A stretch of 64,000 nt of DNA. It comes from an uncultured Verrucomicrobia subdivision 3 bacterium (lineage in GTDB: Bacteria > Verrucomicrobiota > Verrucomicrobiia > Limisphaerales > UBA11358). The stretch covers positions 22,167 to 86,166 of the forward strand of contig CAIQKM010000073.1 of assembly GCA_903872345.1 (NCBI GenBank), read 5' to 3'. The notes beneath the pieces are model-generated. The model made no database searches. It saw nothing but the letters and a program-made list of their open reading frames with translations, and had not been told where the DNA came from. This document shows, in pieces, positions 34,400 to 42,303 of the stretch. Made by a program: the position numbers and the translations under genes. The first letter of the stretch is position 1, and the number at the start of each line of letters is the position of its first letter.

Positions 34400-34999
34400 A
34401 CCCGGCGGGACGATATTAAGATAACCCGGCGGGAAATATCTGCCATCCCCTATATGTGGTAGGTCGGGAGCTGGGCTGAACCGGGGGATTAATCCGGCTC
34501 ATGTCTGGCGGGAGGACGGGAACGGGTTTCGGGTCTCGGATTTCGGGGGAAGACCGGGGGGGGTAACCGCGAAAAACGCGAACGGGGAAAGGGCAGGGGC
34601 GGGGCGGGACACCAATTTCACGAATGGACACGGATGGGAAGGCGTTTTCGGACTGAAAAATCAGGGGCAGGAAATAAACGCAGAGCCGCAAAGCCCGCAG
34701 AGCCGCGCGGAGAAAACCATTACCCAACCGATGGCGTGGTGCCAAACTGGTTGAGACGCATCGGTCTAGCTCAGCGTTCCTCTGCGCTCTCCGGGTCTCT
34801 GCGTTTGGTTCCCGCTTGGCAAACAACCGGATAAGCAGTGAGTAAAAAATACCTATCGGTCAAAACCGGTTTGTTCCCGCCTTTATCCGTGTTCATCCTG
34901 TTCATCCGTGGTTGAACGGCATGGCGAGTCACGAACAATTGTCCGGCCGGTTATGGGGTGAACACCCGATAGCAATCCGGCGGGAAAACGGGGTAGTGT
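34400..34999. other. Intergenic region with dispersed-repeat modules
   Basis: No gene. It contains an ACCAATTTCACGAATGGACA-type module near 34610, inverted AACGCAGAGCCGCAAAGCCC / GGGTCTCTGCGTTTGG-type segments (about 34677-34811), and TTCATCCTGTTCATCCGTGG near 34893. All resemble the short dispersed repeats found elsewhere in this window at 44903, 56817, 60888 and 62630. Confidence 0.5.
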
Positions 35000-35164
35000 A
35001 TGGGTATGAACCTATTATTACTGCTGGTGGTGTTGATGCTGTTGTTCGGTGGCGGTGGATTCTATTATGGCGGGCCGGTTTACGGCGGCAGCGGATTGGG
35101 AATGATCCTGTTGATCTGTGTGATCGTCTATCTGGCGGGCGGATTTCGCACCAAGAAAGGCTGA
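35000..35164 (+). CDS. Small hydrophobic membrane protein, DUF3309-like
   Basis: ATG at 35000 (or 35006) encodes 54 (52) residues: MGMNLLLLLVVLMLLFGGGG, FYYGGPVYGGSG, then LGMILLICVIVYLAGG and a basic FRTKKG end. Two hydrophobic segments flanking a Gly/Tyr-rich loop match the pattern of the DUF3309 family of tiny inner-membrane proteins. It is too short for routine gene calling, stands alone, and is followed directly by a REP-like inverted pair that may protect the mRNA 3' end. Confidence 0.65.
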   Translation: MGMNLLLLLVVLMLLFGGGGFYYGGPVYGGSGLGMILLICVIVYLAGGFRTKKG

Positions 35165-35165
35165 C

Positions 35166-35248
35166 GGGGTGGCGACGGCTCGTCGCCATAGGATGTTGTC
35201 CCAATTTCTGGTTTGCAATAAGCAGTGGCGACGAGCCGTCGCCACCCC
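35166..35248. repeat. REP/BIME-like pair with 23-bp perfect inverted arms
   Basis: The arm at 35166-35188 is itself a palindrome (TGGCGACG-gct-CGTCGCCA) and is repeated inverted, without mismatch, at 35226-35248 around a 37-base spacer. The same arm occurs at about 56691, 60722 and 62510 (the last with mismatches), so this is a family of interspersed palindromes. Confidence 0.85.
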
Positions 35249-35283
35249 CGCCTTATTATGATGGCGGTGGAGCGATGAGTTAA

Positions 35284-35577
35284 TTATTCGTAAAATTTTC
35301 CGGAGTGCAAAATCCGTGCAAAATCTCGCCATGCTGCTTGTTCTGCGACCATCGGCTGGCCTGTTATCCCGGAATTGGATGACGCCCATGCTGACATTGC
35401 GTCGAGGTAGCCGGCTATACTACCATTTTCCCAGCCATTGGGACTCAGGTTAAGCTTTCTATCATCGGTGTGATCTGACTCTTCTTTCGCGATAATTGCA
35501 TCCTCAGCCAACGCTTGCAGGAATAGCAAGAATGACTCCTTGGAGTCAACTTTCTCGGCCATTTCATACAAGTCCAT
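35284..35577 (-). CDS. DUF7660-family small protein
   Basis: A 97-residue soluble protein: MDLYEMAEKVDSKESFLLFL, QALAEDAIIAKEES, a WENGSIAGYLDAMSAWASS core and the ending AWRDFARILHSGKFYE. The pattern VDSKESFLxFLxAL...WENxxxxxYLxAMxAW...FAxILxxGKxYE is that of DUF7660, a small family often found near toxin or contact-dependent systems as possible immunity proteins; no partner is visible here. The start at 35577 was chosen because the frame upstream overlaps the hisS 3' end and looks non-coding. Confidence 0.7.
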   Translation of the reverse strand: MDLYEMAEKVDSKESFLLFLQALAEDAIIAKEESDHTDDRKLNLSPNGWENGSIAGYLDAMSAWASSNSGITGQPMVAEQAAWRDFARILHSGKFYE

Positions 35578-35614
35578 GTTTGAATTATGGTGGCATGGCT
35601 TGTCCGGTTGCCGC

Positions 35615-36859
35615 CTACTTCTTTTCAATATGGTTCGCGGCATCCGCAAATCCGGCGACAATTTCATCGCGGGTATGCAGATGGCGGATGCGGACGTAGG
35701 CGTCGTTGTCGAGGCGCGCGGTGTAGGTCACTTTCAGTTCCTGGGCGCGCTTGAATTGTTTGTCGGCCTTGGCCGGGGTGAGCGGATATTCCACGGCATA
35801 GCCGGCGGCGCGGAGGTCGGCCACGAGCTTGAGCGAGAGCGGGCGCAGCGTTTCATCTTCGATGAGCACAAAGACGTCCATGTGCGAATCAAACTTGGGC
35901 AGACGGCCGCGTTCCTTCAGCAGTTCCACGAGCACGACATCGCCCATGCCGAAGCCGAGCGCGGCGAGGTCCACCTTGCCGCCGCTGATGAGCTTGATGA
36001 GATTGTTGTAACGGCCGCCGCCGGCGATGGCGCGGAATTCGCCCTTGCGGTCGAAGGCTTCAAACACCACGCCGGTGTAGTATGCGAGGCCGCGGATCAC
36101 GCGGTAGTCCACCTTCACAAAATCGCGCAGCCCGCGGGCGGCGAGGTTTTGGAGGATGCTGTCCAGTTCCACGGTGGGTTTGCCGGATTCAATGAAAGCG
36201 GTGACGGCGGCCAGGGAGAAGCCGAGGGCGGTGAGCTTTTTCTCGGATTCCTCGGGCGTGGCGCGTTCGATTTTATCAATGATCTGGAAGAATTCGTATT
36301 CGTGGGCGGTGTCGCCGCCGCCCTGCTTGTAAAAGTCCTGCCAGGCGTTGCGGCTGCTCAGGCGGATGACGAAGTCTTCGGCGGTGAGGCCGAAGGCGCG
36401 CAGGGTGTCGATGAGCAGGGCAATCAGCTCGGCATCGGCGGCGGGATCGGTCTCGCCGATGAGGTCGGCATTAAACTGAAAGTGTTCGCGCAGCCGGCCT
36501 TTCTGCTGGCGTTCGTAGCGGAAGAGCTGGGGGATGGCGAACCATTTGACGGGCTTCTTGTAGTTGCGCTCGTGGGCGGCCACCATGCGGGCGAGCGTGG
36601 GGGTCATCTCGGGGCGCAGGGAAACTTCGCGTTCGCCTTTGTCGGTAAAATTATAGAGTTGCCCGACGATTTCTTCGCCGCTCTTGGTGGTGAAGAGTTC
36701 GAGCGGTTCAAGCGGCGGGCCGTCGTATTCGCGGAAGCCATAGCGCTTGGCGACCTTGCGCCAGGTGTCAAAGACGTACTGGCGGGCATCGCAGCTCCAC
36801 ACATCGTTATGCGGGAGCGGTTCAGGATAAAAATCACGGAATCCGGGCAATCTTTCCAT
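35615..36859 (-). CDS. hisS: Histidyl-tRNA synthetase
   Basis: A 414-residue class II aminoacyl-tRNA synthetase. It starts MERLPGFRDFYPEPL and has motif 2 (PQLFRYERQQKGRLREHFQF), the histidine-binding RGLAYYTGVVFEAF, GGGRYNNLIKLISGGKVDLA and a C-terminal anticodon-binding domain (about 320-410; DVFVLIEDETLRPLSLKLVA, then LRAAGYAVEY). It charges tRNA-His in the cytoplasm. The start at 36859 matches the family N-terminus; the longer frame is unsupported. It is probably monocistronic or followed by the small DUF7660 gene 37 bases downstream. Confidence 0.96.
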   Translation of the reverse strand: MERLPGFRDFYPEPLPHNDVWSCDARQYVFDTWRKVAKRYGFREYDGPPLEPLELFTTKSGEEIVGQLYNFTDKGEREVSLRPEMTPTLARMVAAHERNYKKPVKWFAIPQLFRYERQQKGRLREHFQFNADLIGETDPAADAELIALLIDTLRAFGLTAEDFVIRLSSRNAWQDFYKQGGGDTAHEYEFFQIIDKIERATPEESEKKLTALGFSLAAVTAFIESGKPTVELDSILQNLAARGLRDFVKVDYRVIRGLAYYTGVVFEAFDRKGEFRAIAGGGRYNNLIKLISGGKVDLAALGFGMGDVVLVELLKERGRLPKFDSHMDVFVLIEDETLRPLSLKLVADLRAAGYAVEYPLTPAKADKQFKRAQELKVTYTARLDNDAYVRIRHLHTRDEIVAGFADAANHIEKK

Positions 36860-36995
36860 CGGCAGAGGATAGCAGGCGGGACGGATTAGGAAAGCAGGAA
36901 CACGGGGGCAGGAACACGGGGGCAAGGCTGAAGGCTGAAGGCTAAACGCTAAAATTAGAAAACAGCGAACGTCCAACAGCCAAGTCCGGCATATT

Positions 36996-37586
36996 TCAGA
37001 CGGGAGCGACTGGTCCGGAGCGACGCTGGAACCGGGCCCGGATTTGCGGCCAGCGTAACACGATCTGGCCGATCACCACACTGACGCCGCCAAGAATCCC
37101 GAAGAGCAAAGGCAAAAGCCACATCTGGCTGAAGGTGTTGATGCGCGCAGATTGGGCATCGGCTGGCAAATAGAGCACCGGCACGCGGTCGCCCACCTGA
37201 AAAGCCGGCGGCGATTGATAGAGCGATGACGCGACCGTGTGCGCTTGTCCGGTTTCGTCCGCAAAACGAAAGGTAGGGGCGTAGGTGGTTTCCCGGTTTT
37301 GGGGATTTGGCAGGGACCGTATTTCCGTAACGGTGCCGGTGGCGGGGCGGGCCTCCTGCGCGAAATGCAGGTCGGACAGGAAGGTTCCCGCGCTTACCAG
37401 CAGCCCCAAGCCGCCACCCGCCGTCAAACACCAGCCCGCCAGGCGGGGGCGGGGATTGGTTTGCAATTTCACGGCCGCTTCGCGCGCGGCCCGGGAAAAG
37501 CCCAGCAACATGCCGAACCAAATGCCCGCCCCAAAACCGGCGCAAAACACGATCGGGATGATGATGAAAAGGTGGTGGTCGTTCAT
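36996..37586 (-). CDS. DUF3592 membrane protein
   Basis: A 196-residue protein with an N-terminal membrane segment (HHLFIIIPIVFCAGFGAGIW), a second (LAGWCLTAGGGLGLLVSAGT), a beta-rich extracytoplasmic DUF3592 domain (ATGTVTEIRSLPNP...TYAPTFRFADETG...FQVGDRVPVLYLPAD) and a third segment (WLLPLLFGILGGVSVVIGQI). The DUF3592 core is clear (TGTV, P.v.F....G, VGd.v.V.Yl). Function unknown, likely envelope. Confidence 0.85.
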   Translation of the reverse strand: MNDHHLFIIIPIVFCAGFGAGIWFGMLLGFSRAAREAAVKLQTNPRPRLAGWCLTAGGGLGLLVSAGTFLSDLHFAQEARPATGTVTEIRSLPNPQNRETTYAPTFRFADETGQAHTVASSLYQSPPAFQVGDRVPVLYLPADAQSARINTFSQMWLLPLLFGILGGVSVVIGQIVLRWPQIRARFQRRSGPVAPV

Positions 37587-37668
37587 GGTTGCCGCCGGCC
37601 AACTCAGTTGTCAGTTTGCCGGGAGGGCAAGCAGTGCGATGGCGCAGCCAGCCTCGTCGTCCGCCGCG

Positions 37669-38124
37669 TCAGGGCACCGTTACCGCTTTTTTGGCGGTTC
37701 CCTTATTTTTACCCCCTTTGGTGTTGGCGGGGCTGCCGTAATAGCGGACGCCCCGTTCGCGGGGGCGGGCGTGTTTTTTGGCCGTGTTATTGGTTGGGGT
37801 GTTGCCATTGTCGATGGCTTCATTGGCCGCCGGAACCACGGCGTTCTCCGCCGTCGGACGGGGCAGGGAGGCCGGCACCGGCGCGGGGTCCAGGATGGGC
37901 AGCAGGGGCGGCAGCGGCGCCGGTTGTGCGACCGGTGCCGGGGCGGCCACGGGTACGGGGGCGGCGTGGGTGGGGCCAAGATCGGGCAGCGGATCGGGAG
38001 TGTGAATCACGCCGGTCTGATAGGCGTTTTGCCAGGAGACATCGTAGTAGGGCGGGGCGGTATAGCAGCCGGCCAGGGTGAGGGGGACAATCAGGAGCAA
38101 AGCCCGTTTGATCATATGCGTCAT
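37669..38124 (-). CDS. Pro/Ala-rich lipoprotein
   Basis: A 151-residue protein with lipoprotein signal peptide (MTHMIKRALLLIVPLTLAGC; Cys at residue 20), a Pro/Ala-rich linker (APVPVAAPAPVAQPAPLPPL) and a basic C-terminus (KKHARPRERGVRYYGSPANT, then KGGKNKGTAKK). The linker could span the periplasm and the basic tail bind peptidoglycan or nucleic acid (inference). An alternative start is ATG 38115. No named family. Confidence 0.7.
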   Translation of the reverse strand: MTHMIKRALLLIVPLTLAGCYTAPPYYDVSWQNAYQTGVIHTPDPLPDLGPTHAAPVPVAAPAPVAQPAPLPPLLPILDPAPVPASLPRPTAENAVVPAANEAIDNGNTPTNNTAKKHARPRERGVRYYGSPANTKGGKNKGTAKKAVTVP

Positions 38125-38310
38125 ATCGGTCAGTGGTGTGGAACGAATTTACGTCGGCGGGCGGGCGGTGTCAACCGGGCCAATCGGGGAATCATCCCAC
38201 ACCCTATTCGCGGTTAACCGCCGCGATGTTTACCGGGGCCGGGCCGCAAAACTTATTCACATTGTTCACATGGACAGCCCATGTCCAACCAGGGTTGAAA
38301 TCCTATCTCC

Positions 38311-38523
38311 ATGAAGAACAACAAGTACTGTCCGGTCACGTTGGAGCCGGAACTGGAGGAGGAGGCGAGTTTGTGGACGCCCGGCCAGCGCCGGGCGTTT
38401 GCCAGCAAACTCGAACGGTGGGCGCGCCAGTTGCGCGTGAGCGCGTTTATTTTGGAGCGCCGGGCCGGGCGGCGAACGCCTTCTTTAAAAGGCGTTTCTG
38501 CCCGGCAGCAACGGTTGAATTAG
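38311..38523 (+). CDS. Small conserved-looking protein next to the phage-like repressor
   Basis: A 70-residue protein: MKNNKYCPVTLEPELEEEAS, LWTPGQRRAFASKLERWARQ, LRVSAFILERRAGRR and a basic tail. The helical middle (WTPxQRxxFAxKLERWARQLRVSA) looks like a genuine conserved core. Its last 77 bases overlap, tail to tail, the end of the repressor gene on the other strand. Function unknown; the overlap and location suggest it belongs to the same decayed phage-like element. Confidence 0.55.
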   Translation: MKNNKYCPVTLEPELEEEASLWTPGQRRAFASKLERWARQLRVSAFILERRAGRRTPSLKGVSARQQRLN

Positions 38524-38851
38524 TGGGCGGCGCGAGGGATTCGATGACGCGCTGCGCCACTTCAAAGTTCGCCCGGTCGTTCTTTTCCAGATACGCCAGC
38601 CGGTTCACCAGCTTTTGCAGCGGCGTGGCCTTGCCCTTGGAGGTGCCCGTGGCCTTCAGCCGGTTCTCGAGGTCCTGCAGCATGACCAGCGTGGCAGGCC
38701 GGGGATTGCGGTCGCCCATCAGGATCATGGCCACGGCGGCCCGGGTGACGTGCAGTTCGCGCGCCATGTCGGACTGGTTCAGCCCGCGCTTTTTGAGGCG
38801 CATGGCGATGTCATAAAACTCAACCTGTTCGGGTGTCTTGGTGGTGCTCAC
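38447..38851 (-). CDS. HTH transcriptional regulator (phage-repressor-like)
   Basis: A 134-residue protein with an XRE-like HTH at residues about 12-58: EFYDIAMRLKKRGLNQSDMA, RELHVTRAAVAMILMG. A helical C-terminal half follows (LQKLVNRLAYLEKNDRANFE), then a basic tail. The gene faces away from an operator-like inverted repeat (38869-38907) that also contains a promoter-like TTGACA in each direction, as in immunity regions of temperate or transposable phages. It likely represses its own gene and the rightward genes (inference). Confidence 0.75.
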   Translation of the reverse strand: MSTTKTPEQVEFYDIAMRLKKRGLNQSDMARELHVTRAAVAMILMGDRNPRPATLVMLQDLENRLKATGTSKGKATPLQKLVNRLAYLEKNDRANFEVAQRVIESLAPPTNSTVAAGQKRLLKKAFAARPGAPK

Positions 38852-38868
38852 AATGTTATCAATATTTA

Positions 38869-38907
38869 GTTGACAGAGTAATCATTTTGGGCTAACGTTC
38901 TGTCAAC
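38869..38907. promoter_or_regulatory. Divergent operator/promoter of the phage-like switch
   Basis: GTTGACAGA (38869-38877) and TCTGTCAAC (38899-38907) are perfect 9-bp inverted arms 21 bases apart. Each contains TTGACA reading outward across the spacer, so two face-to-face promoters with -35 boxes in the arms are possible (the -10 candidates GATTAC and TAACGT are weak). The repressor start is 18 bases to the left. Confidence 0.6.
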
Positions 38908-39035
38908 AAAGTGAGCCTTGCATGGGTTCGCGGAAAATTCAATCAAAAAATGGCGCCGCCCGGGCGTTCCGGACGGCCGTGGCGCCGGCCTCAATCGGCC
39001 GGTGACCGGTAAACACATCCGACTTTACAGCAATT

Positions 39036-39557
39036 ATGCGTCTCACCTCACCGCTGCCGCCGGCCTGGGAAAAGGGTCCGGGCCAACGCGCCTCCGCCAC
39101 ACTGCCGCTGGTCCGGCGCAAATTGAAACTGGGCTGCGCCCAATATTTTCCACTGGTGCCCGCGGCCACCGCCGCGCGGGATCTCGGCCTGGACGCGCGG
39201 GAAATCCGCGCGCTGGTGGATCTGGGCTATCTGGTGGCCTTCAACATTGCGGTGGGCGACGTCACCCCGGAACTGCGGTTTCTGGATTGCAGCCTGCGGC
39301 AGTTCAAAGCCTGCCATGGCCGGGAGACTTTTGCCGAACATTGGCCGGGAGTTTTCCGGCACATCATCCCCTTCCAGTGCCCCTGTCTGACCGGCCTGGA
39401 AATCCAGCAGGCGCTCAACTGTCATCGCAGCGTGGTTTCCGGCCTGATCCGCGCCGGTCATCTGCGCCAGTTGCGCCAAGCCACCCCCGGCCCCGGCGGC
39501 TCCTGCGTGGTCACCCGCCCCAGCTTTGAAACCTTTCTGCAAAGCCGCCAGTTGTGA
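39036..39557 (+). CDS. Putative DNA-binding protein with two HTH/excisionase-like segments
   Basis: A 173-residue protein. Segment 1 (ATAARDLGLDAREIRALVDL, GYLVAFNIAVG) and segment 2 (LTGLEIQQALNCHRSVVSGL, IRAGHLRQL...) both have the helix-turn-helix-wing pattern of MerR/excisionase-type DNA-binding folds, ending in a beta-hairpin (SCVVTRPSFETFLQSR). It lies on the rightward side of the operator and is followed by a 10-bp repeat array, making it a candidate to bind those repeats (inference). The real start could be ATG 39036; no better one is seen. Confidence 0.6.
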   Translation: MRLTSPLPPAWEKGPGQRASATLPLVRRKLKLGCAQYFPLVPAATAARDLGLDAREIRALVDLGYLVAFNIAVGDVTPELRFLDCSLRQFKACHGRETFAEHWPGVFRHIIPFQCPCLTGLEIQQALNCHRSVVSGLIRAGHLRQLRQATPGPGGSCVVTRPSFETFLQSRQL

Positions 39558-39560
39558 ACC

Positions 39561-39760
39561 CCGTTTTCCCCGCAATCAAGCCTCATCAAGGTTCATCAAG
39601 GTTCATCAAGGTTCATCAAGGTTCATCAAGGTTCATCAAGGTTCATCAAGGTTCATCAAGGTTCATCAAGGTTCATCAAGGTTCATCAAGGCTCAATCAA
39701 GCCTAAATCAAGGCAAAAACCCCAGCAATCAAGGCAAATCAAGGCAAATCAAGGCATCCG
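39561..39760 (+). repeat. Array of 10-bp direct repeats (GTTCATCAAG x10) and related ATCAAGGC units
   Basis: Ten perfect, uninterrupted copies of GTTCATCAAG fill 39591-39690. They are flanked by degenerate units (CAATCAAG, CTCATCAAG) on the left and AATCAAGGC units spaced by 10 bases to 39760. Satellite units recur at about 39946-39977 and 40279-40297. The 10-bp period matches one DNA helical turn, so all units present the same face. Confidence 0.9.
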
Positions 39761-40342
39761 ATGAAAATACATAAAGTGGTCATGAACCATCAGCCAGTGT
39801 GGAACCGGAGAAACGCTGGAACCGTTTCCCCCTCTCCTGGGGGGAGAGGGGTGAGGGCGGGCAACAAAACAAACTTGCCCCCGTCCGCCGCTGCATGGAT
39901 GTACCACCCGAAATCCGGGAACCGAGACCCGTTTTTCCCTCGCCATCAAGGCAAATCAAGGCAAATCAAGGCAAACGATGAAATATTCAAACGGCGAGGT
40001 AGGGCGCGTCACTCTGTGCGCGCCGTCATGGCGAACCCAAACGTTTGCGTTAGCAGGCGGCACCATGGTCAATCCGGAAGTTCCGGTTGGCCGGCGGCGG
40101 CGGGTAGAGGACTGCCCGCCCCATCTTGGTGGCTACGACGCCTCCGTCACCGCCCCCCACGCCCCCCCGCGCGCCTCATCTCCGTCATTGGATGTTGGGG
40201 GTTCGATGTTGTTAAATTTAAAATCCCCCCTCCCTCTTTGCGCCTCGGCGTCTTTGCGCCTTTGCGTTGCCCCCCCTGCAATCAAGGCTCATCAAGGCAG
40301 CCGCTCATTTTTTCAAAAAACATAACATATAAACCAACACCT
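39761..40342. other. Non-coding stretch between the repeat array and gam
   Basis: Long frames here are compositionally implausible. The stretch contains a CCCCTCTCC/GGAGAGGGG hairpin (39829-39851), a second AATCAAGGC cluster ending ATG-like (39946-39980), a GGAAGTTCCGG palindrome-containing segment (about 40076), and a TTTGCGCCTCGGCGTCTTTG-type dispersed module near 40237. It appears to be a mosaic of repeats. An A/T-rich leader (ACATATAAA) precedes gam. Confidence 0.5.
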
Positions 40343-40909
40343 ATGATCCGACTCAATGAAAACCTCGGCGGCCGCACCGCCACCACCCTGGGCGACCTCG
40401 AAAAATTCGCCGGCATTTACGCCCGCGACCATCAGACCCTGTGCGAGCTGGTGGCGGAGTTGAATGCGGAAGTGGACCAGGTGAAAGCCCGTCACCTCGC
40501 CCGTTTGCGCACGGCCGTGCTGTTTGCCCAGACCAGCAAAGCCGTTTTGCATACGGCGGTCGCGGAATCCGCCGCGCTCTTTCACCGGCCGCGCACCCAG
40601 ATTTTTCACGGCATTAAAATCGGCTTTGCCAAGGGCAAGGGCCGGCTGGAAATTCCCGATGAGGAAACCACCCTCGCCAAAATCCGCCAGCATTACGGTT
40701 CGGCGGCGGACACCTATCTGCGCATCAGCATCACCCCCAACAAGGAGTCGCTTGCCCAACTGACGGCGGCCGAATTGAAAAAACTGGGCGTGACGCTGAC
40801 CGACACCGGCGACACGGTCGTCATCAAGCCCGTGAACAGCGACGTGGACAAGGCCGTTGCCAGCCTGCTGAAAGAGACGGAACCGGAACCGGTTGGCGGT
40901 AAGCGGTAG
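40343..40909 (+). CDS. gam: Mu Gam-like host-nuclease inhibitor protein
   Basis: A 188-residue protein with the Gam-family pattern: an N-terminal coiled helix (TTLGDLEKFAGIYARDHQTL, CELVAELNAEVDQVKARH), a central strand pair (GIKIGFAKGKGRLEIPDEET, where Mu Gam has a similar KxGxLxxxDxxT segment) and a C-terminal part (LGVTLTDTGDTVVIKPVNSD). Mu Gam binds DNA ends as a Ku-like dimer and blocks RecBCD. It is the clearest marker that 38.3-41 kb derives from a transposable Mu-like phage; no transposase A/B or structural genes accompany it. The long in-frame extension upstream (to 39761) is repeat sequence and was not included. Confidence 0.8.
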   Translation: MIRLNENLGGRTATTLGDLEKFAGIYARDHQTLCELVAELNAEVDQVKARHLARLRTAVLFAQTSKAVLHTAVAESAALFHRPRTQIFHGIKIGFAKGKGRLEIPDEETTLAKIRQHYGSAADTYLRISITPNKESLAQLTAAELKKLGVTLTDTGDTVVIKPVNSDVDKAVASLLKETEPEPVGGKR

Positions 40910-41055
40910 TATTCGGAACCTCCGCCCGCCCGCCCGCGCGCGTGCCTGGCGATACCGCCAGGCAAACCGGCGTCACGCCATGCTTGGCGCCTGCGCATAT
41001 TCGTCAACTCATCCCGGCAATTTTTCGTCAAGCCCAACGGGGCGCATCTTGCGGC

Positions 41056-41160
41056 TGCCCCGGAGCGCGGGTCTGTGACCCGCAGCAACTTGCGAATTAC
41101 CAGCGTTACCATTGGCTTAACGCGCGTTTGACCGGCCAAGCGCGCGGGGCACACAGCCCC
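41056..41160. repeat. Dispersed repeat, copy 1 (GCGGGTC-TGT-GACCCGC hairpin plus tail)
   Basis: CGGAGCGCGGGTCTGTGACC with its continuation CGCAGCAACTTGCGAATTAC, then CAGCGTTACCATTG...TTAACGCGCGTTTGACC, recurs with few changes at 43154-43260. The hairpin GCGGGTC/GACCCGC and a second GCGCGGGGC/GCCCCGCG pair are visible. The rest of 40910-41333 has no gene. Confidence 0.7.
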
Positions 41161-41333
41161 GCGACCTGATGGCTGGACGCCTTGCCCCTCCTTCTTTGGG
41201 GGCATTGTCGGGATGCGCCCCGCCCAACGGATTGCCGGCCTTTTGACTTGCTACCATCTTATCCTTGCGCTTAGCTTGCTCCATTCCCTTAAGGGCAGCT
41301 TTGCCCGCCAAATCAGACGGCACCATTATACTC

Positions 41334-42161
41334 ATGAAGACACCGACAATCCATTGCGCCCCGTCCCGCCGGGCGTTTACCCTCATTGAACTCTTGGTGG
41401 TTATCGCCATCATCGCCATTCTGGCGGCCATGTTGCTGCCTGCCCTCAACCGGGCCAAGATTCGCGCGGTCGCCGCCCAATGCATGGGCAACAGCAAACA
41501 ACTCGGCCTGGCCTGGGTAATGTATTCCGGCGACAACCGGGACAGCCTGCCCATCAACTCCGACCAATCCGGGTCTTATAGTGGATCGCCCTCGTGGGTC
41601 AGCGGTTGGCTGGACTGGAGCACTTCGACCGTCAATACCAATACCGCGAATCTCGTCAATGATACCTATTCTCTGCTGGGTGCCAATCTGGGCCGCAATT
41701 ACAAGGTCTTCGCGTGTCCGGCGGCCAATTATGTGAATAGCCAGCAGCGGGCGCTCGGTTGGGATCATCGCGCCCGGAGCGTGACCATGAACGCCAGCGT
41801 GGGGGATGGCAACAAAGTCCAGTTTTGGCCCACCACGTATGTCGTGAAGAAATCCACGGGTTTTCACACCCCCGGGCCGAGCGATGTGTGGCTGGTGCTG
41901 GACGAGCATCCGGACTCGCTGGATGACGCGATTTTTTACACGCCCAACTATTCCGCCGGCATCAGTACTCTGGTGGAGATTCCCGGCTGCATGCATGCCG
42001 GCGCTTGCGGCGTCACCTTTGCCGACGGCCATTCGGAAATTCATAAATGGCGGGGCACCTTTGCGAGCAAGCCGGTCACTTTTGCTTACACCGTAAATGT
42101 TTCCATTCCGGCCAACGATGTGGACTTGATCTGGCTGGCGGAACGCACGCCCAAGAACTGA
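41334..42161 (+). CDS. Type II secretion/type IV pseudopilin-like protein (DUF1559-like)
   Basis: A 275-residue protein beginning [20 protein letters not shown]; prepilin peptidase should cut before [20 protein letters not shown], leaving a methylated Phe and a hydrophobic helix. The body has the verrucomicrobial/planctomycete pseudopilin pattern: [32 protein letters not shown] and a late [20 protein letters not shown] (H...DGH element). Located in the inner membrane or pilus; the role is in a pseudopilus or surface display. Its start and about 40 upstream bases are homologous to those of the next gene, indicating tandem duplication. Confidence 0.88.
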   Translation: MKTPTIHCAPSRRAFTLIELLVVIAIIAILAAMLLPALNRAKIRAVAAQCMGNSKQLGLAWVMYSGDNRDSLPINSDQSGSYSGSPSWVSGWLDWSTSTVNTNTANLVNDTYSLLGANLGRNYKVFACPAANYVNSQQRALGWDHRARSVTMNASVGDGNKVQFWPTTYVVKKSTGFHTPGPSDVWLVLDEHPDSLDDAIFYTPNYSAGISTLVEIPGCMHAGACGVTFADGHSEIHKWRGTFASKPVTFAYTVNVSIPANDVDLIWLAERTPKN

Positions 42162-42303
42162 TCCGCCCGGACAAGCCAAAACCAAAGGCCAGCAGCCAAA
42201 AGGTTGCTTGGTTTTTACTTGCCAGTTCCTTTCGTTTGGGCGTAAGTTGGGATATTCCCTTACGGACAATTGTGCCGCCCAAATCAGTCGCACGTTTATG
42301 CTT

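Noticed and set aside
38908..39035. Cro-like small gene to the right of the operator
   Set aside because: The only short frame (GTG about 38911) is 33 codons of Arg/Pro-rich sequence without an HTH pattern.
39591..39690. Possible CRISPR array
   Set aside because: Repeats are 10 bases long and abut each other without spacers; no cas gene is nearby.
39761..40342. In-frame N-terminal extension of Gam
   Set aside because: It runs through several dispersed repeats and an A/T-rich leader; Gam-family proteins start at about the ATG at 40343.
41117..41557. 146-codon minus-strand frame over the pseudopilin start
   Set aside because: Overlaps the conserved pilin helix antisense and a dispersed repeat; no family evidence.
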